Assembly (NCBI RefSeq): GCF_019320115.1
Contig: NC_089587.1
Span: 87,128,939 to 87,192,938 of the forward strand
DNA from: Miscanthus floridulus
Taxonomy: Eukaryota; Streptophyta; Magnoliopsida; Poales; Poaceae
Length of the DNA stretch: 64,000 bases
Reading direction: 5' to 3'
Shown: positions 10,715 to 22,212 of the stretch, piece by piece
How positions within the stretch are numbered: the stretch's first letter is position 1
How the letters are laid out: each line of letters opens with the position of its first letter
The notes under the pieces: generated by a model
Databases searched by the model: none
What the model saw: only the letters and a program-made list of their open reading frames with translations
Told to the model about the DNA's origin: nothing
Made by a program: the position numbers and the translations under genes

Positions 10715-13700
10715 TTATAGGCTTTCCCTTAAACCCATGTCGGCTATATGTTCTCTGAACACGTTGGGTGGTAAGCCTTTTGTAAGCGGATCTGTGAGCA
10801 TCTTTTCGGTACCTATATGCTCAAGACTTATGACATGATCCTGGACTTTATCTTTCACAACATAATACTTTATGTCAATGTGTTTGGCAGCACCACTTGA
10901 CTTATTATTGTGAACATACTGTACTGCTGGATTATTATCGCAGTATAACTTAAGTGGTCTATAGATGTCGTCAACCACCTTCAAACCAGGTATGAACTTC
11001 TTTAGCCAGTTCACCTGCCCCGTTGCCTCATAACACGCTACAAACTCGGCATACATTGTGGATGATGTAGTGATGGTTTGCTTTGAGCTTTTCCATGAAA
11101 TAGCTCCCCCTGCGAGAGTGAATACATATCCAGATGTGGATTTCCTATCATCTCCCGCATAATCAGAATCTGAATATCCCACTATATGGAGTGAATCTGA
11201 TCGTCTATACGTCATCATGAGGCTTTTCATTCTTTGCAAATAACGCAAGACTTTCTTTACTAATTTTCAGTGTTCTGTTCCAGAATTGCTCTAGAATCTG
11301 CCAAGTAACCCGGTAACAAATACCAAGTCAGAGCGCGTACATACTTGAGCATATTGCAAGCTTTCGATAGCTGAAGCATATGGAACCGTTTTCATTTGAT
11401 CGATCTCATACTGATTCCTGGGGTATTGAAAATCCTCATATCTGTCGCCCTTGACTATAGGAGCTGGTGAGGGACTATATTTGTGCATACTGAATTTCTT
11501 TAAGATCTTTTCTATGTATGCCTTTTGTGACAGTCCTAATACCCCTTTACTTCTATCTCGGCGAATCTCGATCCCTAGAACGAACGAAGCTTCACCAAGA
11601 TCTTTCATATCAAAATTTGAGGACAAAAACTTCTTTGTCTCCAGTAGTAGACTGACATCACTACTAGCAAGTAAGATATCATCCACATACAGGACAAGGA
11701 AGATAAACTTCCCATTCTTAAACTTTGCATAGAAACAATTGTCCTCAACATTCTCTTTAAACCCAAAATTCCTTATTGTCTGATCAAACTTCAAGTACCA
11801 CTGTCTTAAAGCTTGTTTTAATCCATAAATGGATTTCTTTAGGCGGCATCCCATTCGTTCTTTTCCTTCCATGACAAAACCTTTCGGTTGTGCCATATAA
11901 ACATTTTCCTCCAAGTCCCTGTTGAGAAATGCTATCTTTACATCCATCTGATGTAATTCTAAATCGTAATGTGCCACTAATGCCATTATGATTTTGAAGG
12001 AATCCTTACATGAGACTAGAGAAAAGGTCTCATTGTAATCAATCCCTTCTCTTTACGTAAAGCCTTTTGCCACAAGTCGCGCTTTATATCTCTCTATATT
12101 CCCTTGAGAGTCAAGTTTTGTTTTATAGACCCATTTACAGCCTACTGTTTTGGCTCCTTTAGGAATTATTTCCAAGTCTCAAACTTTATTGGCATTCATA
12201 GATTTCATTTCATCTTCCATGGCCTCAAGCCACTTTGATGAATGATCACTTCTCATGGCTTCTTCAAATGAGGTGGGATCATCCTCCATTTGAAATTCCT
12301 CAGTGTTGTGTACTTCATAGTCAGCAGGAATAGCTGATTTTCTAACTCTTTGAGACCTTCTAGGGGCCTCCACATTTGGCACATCTTCTGTTTGGGGCTG
12401 TTGTTGCTCCCCCTCATGTGTGGCAATAAGTTCTACAGGATCCTGAAGAACAGGTTCCTCATCGTCATTCATTGTTGCCACAGGCGGAATAACAACAGGT
12501 GCTGCACCACAGTATCTTGCACTGTCGGTGCAGCGACAGCAGGTAGTGAGAAAAATGGCTTGTGATACACCCGCTTCTCTTCAAGGTCAATTTCTCGAGC
12601 TACCATGTCCCCCTCATCATTTCATCCTCTAGGAAGATAGTGTGTCTCATTTCCACAAACTTTGTATGTCTGTCTGGACAGTAGAAACAAAAACCTTTTG
12701 ACTTTTCTGGGTAGCCAATGAAATGACAACTTACTGTTTTAAGATCTAGCTTCCCAGTGTTTGGGTTAAATACTTTAGCCTCAGCAGGACTCCCACACAC
12801 ATGTAAGTGGTTTAGTGAGGGTACTCTTCCTGTCCACAACTCATACGGTGTTTTGATCAGAGACTTACTTGGTACTCTATTGAGAATATGAATGGCGGTT
12901 TTTAACGCCTCCATCCACAGGCTCAATGGTAAGGTGGAGTAACTTATCATACTACGCACCATATCCATCAGGGTACGATTACGTCTTTTAGCTACTCCAT
13001 TCTGCTGAGGTTCGCCCGATGTAGAATACTGAGCTACTATGCCATTCTCCTGTAAGAACCTTACAAAAGGTCTAGGAACTTGGCCATATGGGGTATGCCG
13101 ACCGTAGTACTCCCCCCACGATCGGACCTGACTATCTTAATCTTTAAATTGTGTTGGTTTTCAACTTCTGCCTTAAATATCTTAAATTTATCCAATCCTT
13201 CTGTTCTTGCTTTGATTGGATAAATGTAGCCATAACGAGAGTAATCATCTATGAATGTTATGAACGAATCATAACCATCCACACTCTTTACAGGAAACAG
13301 ACCACAAATGTCTGTGTGAATAATCTATAAAATTCTTGCGCTTCGTTTGGCATCTTTCTTAATTTTCTTTACATACTTTCCTTTTATGCATTCTCTGCAT
13401 TGTTCTAAATCTGAGAACTCTAATGGAGGAAGAATATCATTCTTAACTAGCCTTTCTATTCCCCCCCTCAAAATATGGCCTAAACGATAGTGTCATAATT
13501 TCAACAACGCATCGTGAGCTCTCTTTCGTTTTCTGTTTACATCCGCAGACGAGGATACATTCTCATTGTCGCATGCAACGTTCCCATCATCGCATATAAC
13601 ATTCACATCATCACATAGTGATAACAAATAATGCTCATTTTGTAAGATAGCAAGACCAACACATGCATTATTAAATGTTATCTTACATTTGCCATTTCTA

Positions 13701-13957
13701 AAATGGCAATCATATCCATCATTGTCCAAGCATGAAACACTAATCAAGTTTCTCTGTAAAGAGGGAACATAAAGCACATCTCTAAGTAAAAGTGTGAAGC
13801 CATCAACAAGCTCTATAGAAAGATCATCAACGGCTTCAACATCTGCTCGGACTCCATTTGCATTTTTAACGTGTCTTTCTCTTCTTTGCGTAGTCCTCGT
13901 CGAATGGAATCCCTGCAAGGAATTAGCAACATGAATAGTTGCACCTGAGTCAATCCA
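10715..13957 (-). pseudogene. Tork-type copia pol (protease, integrase, RT, RNase H), broken
   Basis: Minus-strand order: a protease motif WIDSGATIHVAN ends at the insertion junction (about 13957-13910). The GAG-pre-integrase region HYRLGHI lies near 13490. Integrase core parts are at 13282-13061 (FIDDYSRYGYIY) and 12968-12600. A spacer region follows at 12481-12179 (AMRSDHSSKWLEAMEDEMKSM), then RT at 11986-11291 (QMDVKIAFLNRDLEENVYM, YGLKQALRQWYLKFD, YVDDILLASS). RNase H at 11248-10715 has YSDSDYAGD and DNNPAVQYVHNN. Breaks include a TAG in the integrase near 13327 and several frame changes between the blocks, so no full polyprotein can be read. It once encoded the replication and integration enzymes of the element. 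Confidence 0.9.
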
Positions 13958-15843
13958 TGAAAGGTCCTAATGGCTAGAGGAGGGGGTGAATAGCCTAATA
14001 AAATTTCTACAACAACACTTAAGAAAATGGTTAGACAATTATGAGGCGAAGCAAGTGTTGCGCTAGCCTACTCAAAATGCAAGCCACCTACCACAATTCT
14101 AGTTTAGATAATGTCTATTCACACAAAAGCTATGAGACTATCCTATGTTAGTGTGCTCTCAAAGACTAACTAAAGAGCCACACTAACCAAACAAGCAAGC
14201 TCTCACAACTAGCTACACTAAAGAGCTTGACAACTAGTTTGCGGTAATGTAAAGAGAGTGATCAAGATAATTATACCGCCGTGTAGATGAAGGAACCAAT
14301 CAATCACAAGGATGAATAACAATGAAGACCAATCACCTCGAAATCAATGATGAAGACAATGTTTTTTACCAAGGTTCACTTGCTTGCCGGTAAGCTAGTC
14401 CTCGTTGTGGCGATTCACTCACTTGGAGGTTCACGCGCTAATTGGCTTCACACGCCAAACCCTCAAAAGGGTTCCGCACAACCAACATAAGATGAGGATC
14501 ACACAAGCCACGAGCAATCCACTAGAGTACCTTTTGGCTCTCTGCCGGGGAAAGGTCAAGAACCCCTCACAATCACCATGATCGGAGCCGGAGACAATCA
14601 CCACCCTCCGCTCAACGATCCTCGCTGCTCCAAGCCATCTAGGTGGCGGCAACCACCAAGAGTAACAAGCGAAACCCGCAGTGAAACACGAACACCAAGT
14701 GCCTCTAGATGCAAAGACTCAAGCAATGCACTTGGATTCACTCCCAATCTCACAAAGATGATGAATCAATGATGGAGATGAGTGGGAGGGCTTTGGCTAA
14801 GCTCACAAGGTTGCTATGTCAATGAAAATGGCCAAAGGTGTGAGCTTCAACCGGCCATGGGGCTTAAATAGAAGCCCCCACAAAATAGAGCCGTTGTACC
14901 CCTTCACTGGACACAACGCGGGGTGACCGGACGCTCCGGTCCAATCGACCGAACGCTGGTCCTCAGCGTCCGGTCACGTGATTCATGCCACGTGTCCCCT
15001 GCTTCAAATATTGTTCGTCAGATTTCAATGGTCATCAGTTGACCGGACGTAGTGCACAATACTGATAGGACGCTCAGCCTCCAGCGTCCGGTCATTTCCA
15101 ATAAGGTTCCAGAAACGATTTTCTTCGACCGGACGCGTCCGGTCATGCTTGACCGGACCCTGCCAGCGTCCGGTCACACAGTGACTTTTCTCTACGCTGC
15201 CCGATAATAGGACTGGACACACCCTACCAGCGTCCGGTCACTGAGTGACCCAACGTCCGGTCATTTGATCGACGTCAGCGTCTTCGCTATTACAACTGAC
15301 CGGACGCGCCGATTCCTCAGGGACTAGCGTCCGGTCACCTTGTGACCAGCGAGACTAACTCCTTTTCACTTCTAACTTTTTCACCCTTGCTCAAATGTGC
15401 CAACCACCAAGTGTATTACCTTGTGCACATGTATTAGCATATTTTCACAAACATTTTCAAGGGTGTTAGCATTCCACTAGATCCTAAATGCATATGCAAT
15501 GAGTTAGAGCATCTAGTGGCACTTTGATAACCGCATTCCGATACGAGTTTCACCCCTCTTAATAGTACGGCTATCAAACCTAAATGTGATCACACTCTCT
15601 AAGTGTCTTGATCACCAAAATAAAATAGCTCCTACAATTTATACCTTTGCCTTGAGCTTTTTGTTTTTCTCTTTCTTCTTTCCAAGTCCAAGCACTTGAT
15701 CATCACCATGGCGTCGCCATCTTCATGTCATGATCTTCATTTGCTTCATCACTCAGAATGTGCTACCTATCTCATGGTCACTTGATAAAATAGGTTAGCA
15801 CTTAGGGTTTCATCAATTTACCAAAACCAAACTAGAGCTTTCA
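13958..15843 (-). repeat. 3' LTR of the SIRE-type element
   Basis: TGAAAG...CTTTCA ends with a 6-bp terminal inversion. The LTR contains a cluster of GACCGGACGC-type motifs in both orientations at about 14923-15342. It is highly similar to 39793-41675, and to its first half at 60931-61877. Confidence 0.93.
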
Positions 15844-16966
15844 ATCTCCCCCTTTTTGGTAATTGATGACAATCCTTTCTCAAAGATATGAATTAAAATT
15901 CAATTGAATCCGTGTTGCTTGCCCAAGCATATTTACCATATGTAAAAGGATATGGACAAGTTTCATGAATTCCATATGGTAGCAATTGCTCCCCCTACGT
16001 ATGTGCTAAGAGTTTGGATTGTAGCTTACACATATGCTTAGATAGGAAATATAGGAGACAATGTCTACCAAATGATGCTAAGGTATAAAAGATGGACCTT
16101 TGAAGCGTGATACAAATTGGAGTGCACCATTATACCATCCTTAGCACCATGGTTAGTTCTATACCACTTGGAAACTCTTGGAAATGAAATCATTAGATAT
16201 CCTATGCATGCTAGTTTTTCTTTTCATCATTCAAACCTACAACTAGCATACACCACACAAGCATATATATTGAATATTTAAAACTTGTGCCATGCAAGCA
16301 AACATATGAAATGCACATTCAAATGTACCATACAAGTTTATGAGCTTGCTCCCCCTACTTGTGTGCTCAAAGTTTTAATTGATCCCTTTCCTTTATCATA
16401 TCTCTCCCCTTATGTCAAGTTCTCCCACTTTGTTGTCTTTTCACCATCTTAGTACACTAATATATCTTTTGTTATTTCCCCTATCACTTATATCTTTGTT
16501 TCTCTCCCCCTTTGTCATCAATGACCACAAAGGCTTAAGGATAGATAGGTTGAGATTATCAATGTCAATCAATGGAGTGAGGATCATTTTCCCAAATTTG
16601 GTCCAACATAGATCATTTGCCAAAGATATTTAACTCGGTTTGATCCAAGGACAAGCTTCTTCACGCCTCCAATTAAGGGTTATCTTGTACCATGTTGAGT
16701 TAAACACTTAGAGCTCATTTTCTAGATCAATCACTAGGTTTACAAGCCCATAAACATGTCATATGCTACCACTAGATCAAGTCAAGCATAGAAGCAATAG
16801 TGATACCATATAGACATCGAAATCATTTGATTTTCATGAATGAGCCTAAAAATGGAGAGATGACTAGATGCACTAAACATGTCCTTAGCAAGGATGTATG
16901 TCATGCCAATCAACTTTTACCTTGGATTGCCCGAAGGAGAGGCATGTCATATAAGTGGGGGGTGCA
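15844..16966 (-). other. Polypurine tract and 3' non-coding region of the SIRE-type element
   Basis: After the polypurine tract (15844-15857) comes about 1.1 kb between the RNase H stop and the 3' LTR. It is AT-rich, with recurring TGCTCCCCCTA phrases (at about 15987 and 16350). No coding region is evident. Confidence 0.75.
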
Positions 16967-19900
16967 TCAACACATATTTGAGAAATCCAATATGTTCAAT
17001 TCATTCCTTAGCTTGCAAAACCTTTTCTCATGCAATGGCTTGGTGAATATATCGATAAGTTGATCTTCGGTGCATACACTCTCAATGCAAATGTCCCCTT
17101 TTTGTTGGTGATCTCTTATGAAATAATGGCAGACATCAATATGCTTTGTTCTTGCATATTGAACCGGATTGTTGGTCAACTTGATTGCACTCTCATTGTC
17201 ACATAGTAATGGCACTTTCTTGAACTTGATTCCAAAATCACTCAAAGCGGCCTTCATCCAAAGTACTTGTGCACAACAACTACCGGCGGATATGTATTCA
17301 GCTTCGGCGGTTGATAATGCAACACTATTTTACTTCTTTGATGACCATGAAACAAGTGATCTTCCCAACAATTGACATGTGCCCGAAGTGCTCTTCCTTT
17401 CAACTTTGCATCCCGCATAATCCAAGTCGGAGTAACCAACTAGCTCAAACTTTGCTCCTTTGGGATACCACAAACCAACATTTGGCGTATGCTTCAAGTA
17501 CCTCAATATTCTCTTTGTAGCCTTCAAATGACTTTCTCTTGGTGAGGCTTGAAATCTTGCACACATGCATACACTAAACATGACATCCGGCCTTGATGCG
17601 GTTACATAGAGTAGGCTTCCAATCATAGACCGATACAACTTTTGATCTACCATATTTCCACTTGCATCACTATCCAAGTTGCTATTTGTTCCCATTGGTG
17701 TGCTAATGACTTTGCTATCACTCATGCCAAACTTCTTGACCATGTCCTTAATGTACTTGCCTTGACTCACAAATGTACCATTCTTCAATTGCTTGATTTG
17801 AAGACCAAGGAAGTAACTCAACTCTCCAATCATGGACATCTCAAACTCATTAGCCATCATCTTTCCAAACTCATCACAAAAATCTTGATTGGTTGATCCA
17901 AATATGATGTCATCAACATATATTTGCAACACAAATAGATCTTTTCCAATCTTCTTGATGAAAAGAGTGGTGTCAACCTTGCCCATTATGAACCCTTTAG
18001 AGAGTAGGAAATCCCTCAATCTCTCATACCATGCTCTAGGTGCTTGCTTCAAGCCATACAAAGCTTTCTTCAACTTGTACACATGGTTGGGCTTCTTATC
18101 ATCTTCAAAACTGGGAGGTTGCTCACCATATACTTCTTCATTGATGTAGCCATTGAGAAATGCACTCTTAACATCCATTTGATAGAGCTTGATGTTGTGG
18201 GCACAAGCATAGGCTAGCAAGATTCTAATTGCTTCCAATCTAGCAACCGGGGCATATGTTTCTCCAAAGTCAAGACCTTCAACTTGTGTATAGCCTTGTG
18301 CTACCAATCTTGCTTTGTTCCTTACTACTATCCCATCTTGATCTTGCTTGTTTCTAAAGACCCATTTGGTTCCAATCACATTGTGTCCCTTTGGTCTCTC
18401 TACTAATTCTCATACTTGATTTCTTGTGAAGCTATTCAACTCTTCATGCATAGCATTCACCCAATCAACATCCTTTAATGCTCCATCTATCTTTTTTGGT
18501 TCAATGGATGACACAAACGAGAAGTGTTTACAAAATGATGCCAATCTTGATCTTGTTTGTACACCTCTAGAAATATCACTAATGATAGTGTCCAATGGAT
18601 GATCCCTTGCAATATTGGTTGGTTGGAGGATTTAAACTTGATTGCTTGCACTTGCTTGATCATTGGGTTGAGATGATGTACTAGCCACTTGATCTTGTTC
18701 ATTATCATGAGATCCACTTGCAATAACTTGATTTGTATCATCTTGCACATTTGAGTTAGAGAGCACTTGCACTTGATCATCTTCATCATTATTCACTTGC
18801 CTAGGCCTCAATTCACCAATATCCATGTTCTTCATGGCATTTGAAAGTTGAATGCCTCTAACATCTTCCAAATTCTCATTCTCTACTTGTGAACCCTTGG
18901 TTTCATCAAATTCAACATCATGAACTTCCTCAAGAGTACCACTATCCAAATTCCAAACTCTATATGCTTTGCTTGTAGTGGAATATCCAAGTAGGAATCA
19001 TTCATCACATTTCTTGTCAAACTTGCCCAATCGAGTGCCTTTCTTCAAGATATAGCATTTGCAACCAAAGACCCGAAAATATGCAATGTTGGGCTTTCTA
19101 CCATTCAAAAGCTCATATGGTGTCTTCTCTTTCAATCGGTGACAATAGAAGCGGTTGCTACAATAGCAAGCCATGTTGATAGCTTCGGCCCAAAAAGATT
19201 GACTCACATTGTACTCACTAAGCATGGATCTTGCCATATCAATGAGTGTTCTATTCTTCCTCTCAACAAGGCCATTTGATTGAGGTGTGTACTTGGCCGA
19301 GAATTGATGTCTAATTCCAAATTCATCACATAACTCATCAATTCTAGTGTTCTTGAACTCACTACCATGCCCTTGACAAATGATTTGAATGTTGCAAATA
19401 CATCACTTTTATCCACTAGAAAGAATACTTATGTGTATCCAGTGTAATCATCCACTATCACAAAGCCATATTTATTTCCACTGATACTAGTGTATTGTGT
19501 TGGCCCAAACAAATCTATGTGCAATAACTCAAATGCTTTACTAGTGCTCATCATGCTTTTCTTAGGATGGGTGTTTCCAACTTGTTTGCCGGCTTGACAA
19601 GAGCTACAAAGCTTATCCTTTTCAAACACAACATCTTTCAAGCCTTTAACTAAGTTATGCTTAATCAATCTATTCAATTGTTTCATTCCAACATGATCAA
19701 GTCTTCTATGCCATAACCAACCCATGCTAGACTTAGTGAACAAGCATGTAGATAATCTAGCTTCACTAGCATTGAAATCAACCAAGTATAGATTCTCATA
19801 TCTAAAGCCTTTGAAGATCAAATTAGAGCCATCTACACTTATGATCTCTACATCATCTACCCCAAATATGCATTTGAATCCAAGATCACACAATTGAGCC

Positions 19901-20140
19901 ACGGATAGCAAATTAAAATTCAAGCTCTCAACTAGCAACACATTGGATATGCTCATGTCATTGGATATTGCAATCTTACCAAGCCCTTTGACCTTGCCTT
20001 TGCCATTGTCACCAAATATGATACTATCATAACCATCATTGCCATTGGTGTTGATTGAGTTGAACATTCTTGCATCACCGGTCATGTGTTGTGTGCACCC
20101 ACTATCAAGAACCCAATGCCTTCCTCCAGCTTTGTAATTT
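16967..20140 (-). pseudogene. SIRE-type copia pol (protease, integrase, RT, RNase H), broken
   Basis: The protease motif WVLDSGCTQHMTG sits near 20110-20070. The GAG-pre-integrase part (WLWHRRLDHVGMKQLNRL) and zinc-binding Cys pair follow, then the integrase core start, all within 20085-19429. Integrase continues in other frames at 19416-19204 and 19237-18998. A Ser/Gln/Asp-rich spacer is at 18949-18410. RT at 18379-17330 is long and intact ([45 protein letters not shown]). RNase H reaches 16967 (STAEAEY, CDNESAIKLTNNP, ARTKHIDVCHYFIRDH). A TAA near 17330 separates RT from the RNase H end in the same frame. The protease frame is +1 relative to gag. Several integrase frame changes mean no complete protein is made. 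Confidence 0.92.
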
Positions 20141-20155
20141 ACCTACAAAAGAAGA

Positions 20156-21807
20156 TTAATTCTTTTTAGTTACCCAAACTTGCTTGGGTCCTTGAAGGTT
20201 AGTTACTAAGCTCTTTGGTACCCAAATGGCTTTCTTCTTTGAGCCAATCCATGGTTTACCAATGAACTTAGCCTTCACACCATTTGTACCCTTAGTAAGC
20301 ATATAGCATAAATCAAGCGTAATGGAGGATACATTAGCATTTTTGCTCTTGTTCTTACATTCATGCTCTTTATGACCTACTTGTTTGCAACTAATGCAAA
20401 ACCAACCATTATTCTTCACAAAACTAGTCTTGTGAGGAGCAAAGGCCGTATTGCCTTTCTTGGGGGTATAGCCCAATCCCTCTTTATAGAGAGAAGCTCT
20501 TTGGCTACCCAAGCACATAAGCAAGCGGTCCTCACCACCATAAGCCTTAGCTAAGGTGTGAGTGAGCTTAGTGACCTCCTTCTTGAGGTTCTCATTCTCA
20601 ACCACTAGTGAGGTATCACAAGTGAGACCATCACTACTAGATGAGGTGGAAGTGAAAGTACTACAAGAAGGGTTAGTAGGAGCAACAATGATAGGCATAG
20701 ATAATGATTCATCAATTATGTCACAAGTTAAACCTATATTGCAAGTTTCAATATGCTTCTTTTTATTTTGCTTATCAAGCAAAGAGGAATGAGCCTTTTC
20801 AAGCTTTTTGTGAGCTTTGCCAAGCTTCTCATTGGCTTCCTCTAGCCTCTCATGAGATGCATTGAGCTCATCAAAGACTTGCTTAAGGGCTTTTAGTTCC
20901 TTATGCAAGCTTTTGCATTCCCTTCTCTTGATGTCAAAGTGTTCTCTAGCATCTTCTAGCACGTCAAATAATTCATCTTTGGTGGGTTCATCATCATCAC
21001 TATCACTATCATGGTTATTTTTATTTTCATTTTTATCATCATGTTCTTCATCGCTTTCATCATCACTAGTTTGTACCTTAGTGGCCTTAGCCATGAAGCA
21101 TGATGAAGATTCGAAGAGAGAAGGCTTCTCATTGATAGCAATGCTTGCAAGAACCTTCTTCTTGGTGGTCTTGTTATCATCACTATCATCATCATCATCA
21201 CTTGAGGAAGCATCACTATCCCAAGTGACTACATATGAACCACCCTTCTTCTTCTTGAAGGCCATCTTGTCCTTCTTCTCTTTCTTTTCCTTTTTGTCCT
21301 TCTTCTTGTTCTTCTTGTTGTCATCATCATCGTCGCTATTGTATGGGCATTGAGCAACAAGATAATCTTTGCTTCCACATTTGAAGCACCTTCTTGACTC
21401 TTCTTTGTTCTTGGATGAAGACTTCTTTCTTCTAGCACGGTAGCCCTTCTTCACCATGAACTTGCCAAATCTCTTCACAAAGAGAGCCATCTTCTCATCA
21501 TCATCATCATCATCCCAAGGTTCATCTTCTTCACTTGATGCTTCTTGCTTAGCTTTACCCTTGGATGATGTGGCCTTGAATGCCACACTCTTCTTCTTCT
21601 CATCCTTCTTCTCATCTTTCTTCTCTTTCTTTTCTTCCTTCTCATCATCATCTCTATAAGCATCATCGGTCATAATATCTCCCAAGATTTGATTTGGTGT
21701 CATTGTGTCCAAACCGGTTCTCACTAGCAAGATGACCAACATGCCAAATCTTGCGGGTAAACATCTCAAGAACTTATTAGAGAAGTCCTTGTCCTCTATC
21801 TTCTCAC
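20156..21807 (-). pseudogene. SIRE-type gag, C-terminal part (interrupted by the Tat element)
   Basis: Resumes the gag frame after the Tat insertion at 21807/39295. Contents in order: the end of the gag capsid-like domain (NKFLRCLPARFGMLV), long Lys/Glu/Asp low-complexity runs, a zinc knuckle CFKCGSKDYLVAQC, a coiled-coil stretch near 20960-20770, a second knuckle CISCKQVGHKEHEC, and the stop at 20156-20158. In the first knuckle the usual His is Tyr, which should weaken zinc binding; the related copy at 61878-63692 keeps His. On the opposite strand the acid runs produce spurious poly-Ser open frames. Confidence 0.9.
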
Positions 21808-22212
21808 TGTCGATGTTTGACCACCGATAGCCTGCCATGGGGGTCCCCGGGGCAGTTTGTTTAGGCTTCAGCGTATGCGGAACTCGACGGTTAACGCAAG
21901 AGACAGTCGATTTATCCTGGTTTGGACTCTCAATCTTTGATCGAGTAATAGCCCTACGTCGAGTCGGCATTAGCCTTTGCGTTGGATTGATTGTAAAGTG
22001 TTGTGTTGCGTACAATTGTTCTCTCACCTCCCGATCCAAGGAGCCATGCCCTCCTTTATATAGTCAGGAGGCTAGAGTCCTAGTCGGTTTACAATGAGAG
22101 TTCCTAGTAGGATTATAGAATAATACTACTACTAAGATTATAGGGGAAGAATCCTAGTTAGACTAGATCTTCTCCCTTCCTTGTGGGGTATCCCATGGGT
22201 CCCGCACCGACA
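21808..22212 (-). repeat. 3' LTR of the Tat element
   Basis: 405 bp, TGTCGATG to CACCGACA. It matches 38890-39294 nearly throughout, with differences such as AATAATACTACTACT versus AATAATAATACTACT. Confidence 0.93.

Noticed and set aside
14431..14772. Small ORFs within the SIRE-type LTRs, also at 40179-40568 and 61406-61693
   Set aside because: Both-strand open frames within LTR sequence, not conserved in reading frame between copies and without domains.
20862..21659. Poly-Ser/Leu plus-strand ORFs
   Set aside because: Antisense shadows of the Lys/Asp/Glu runs in the SIRE-type gag.
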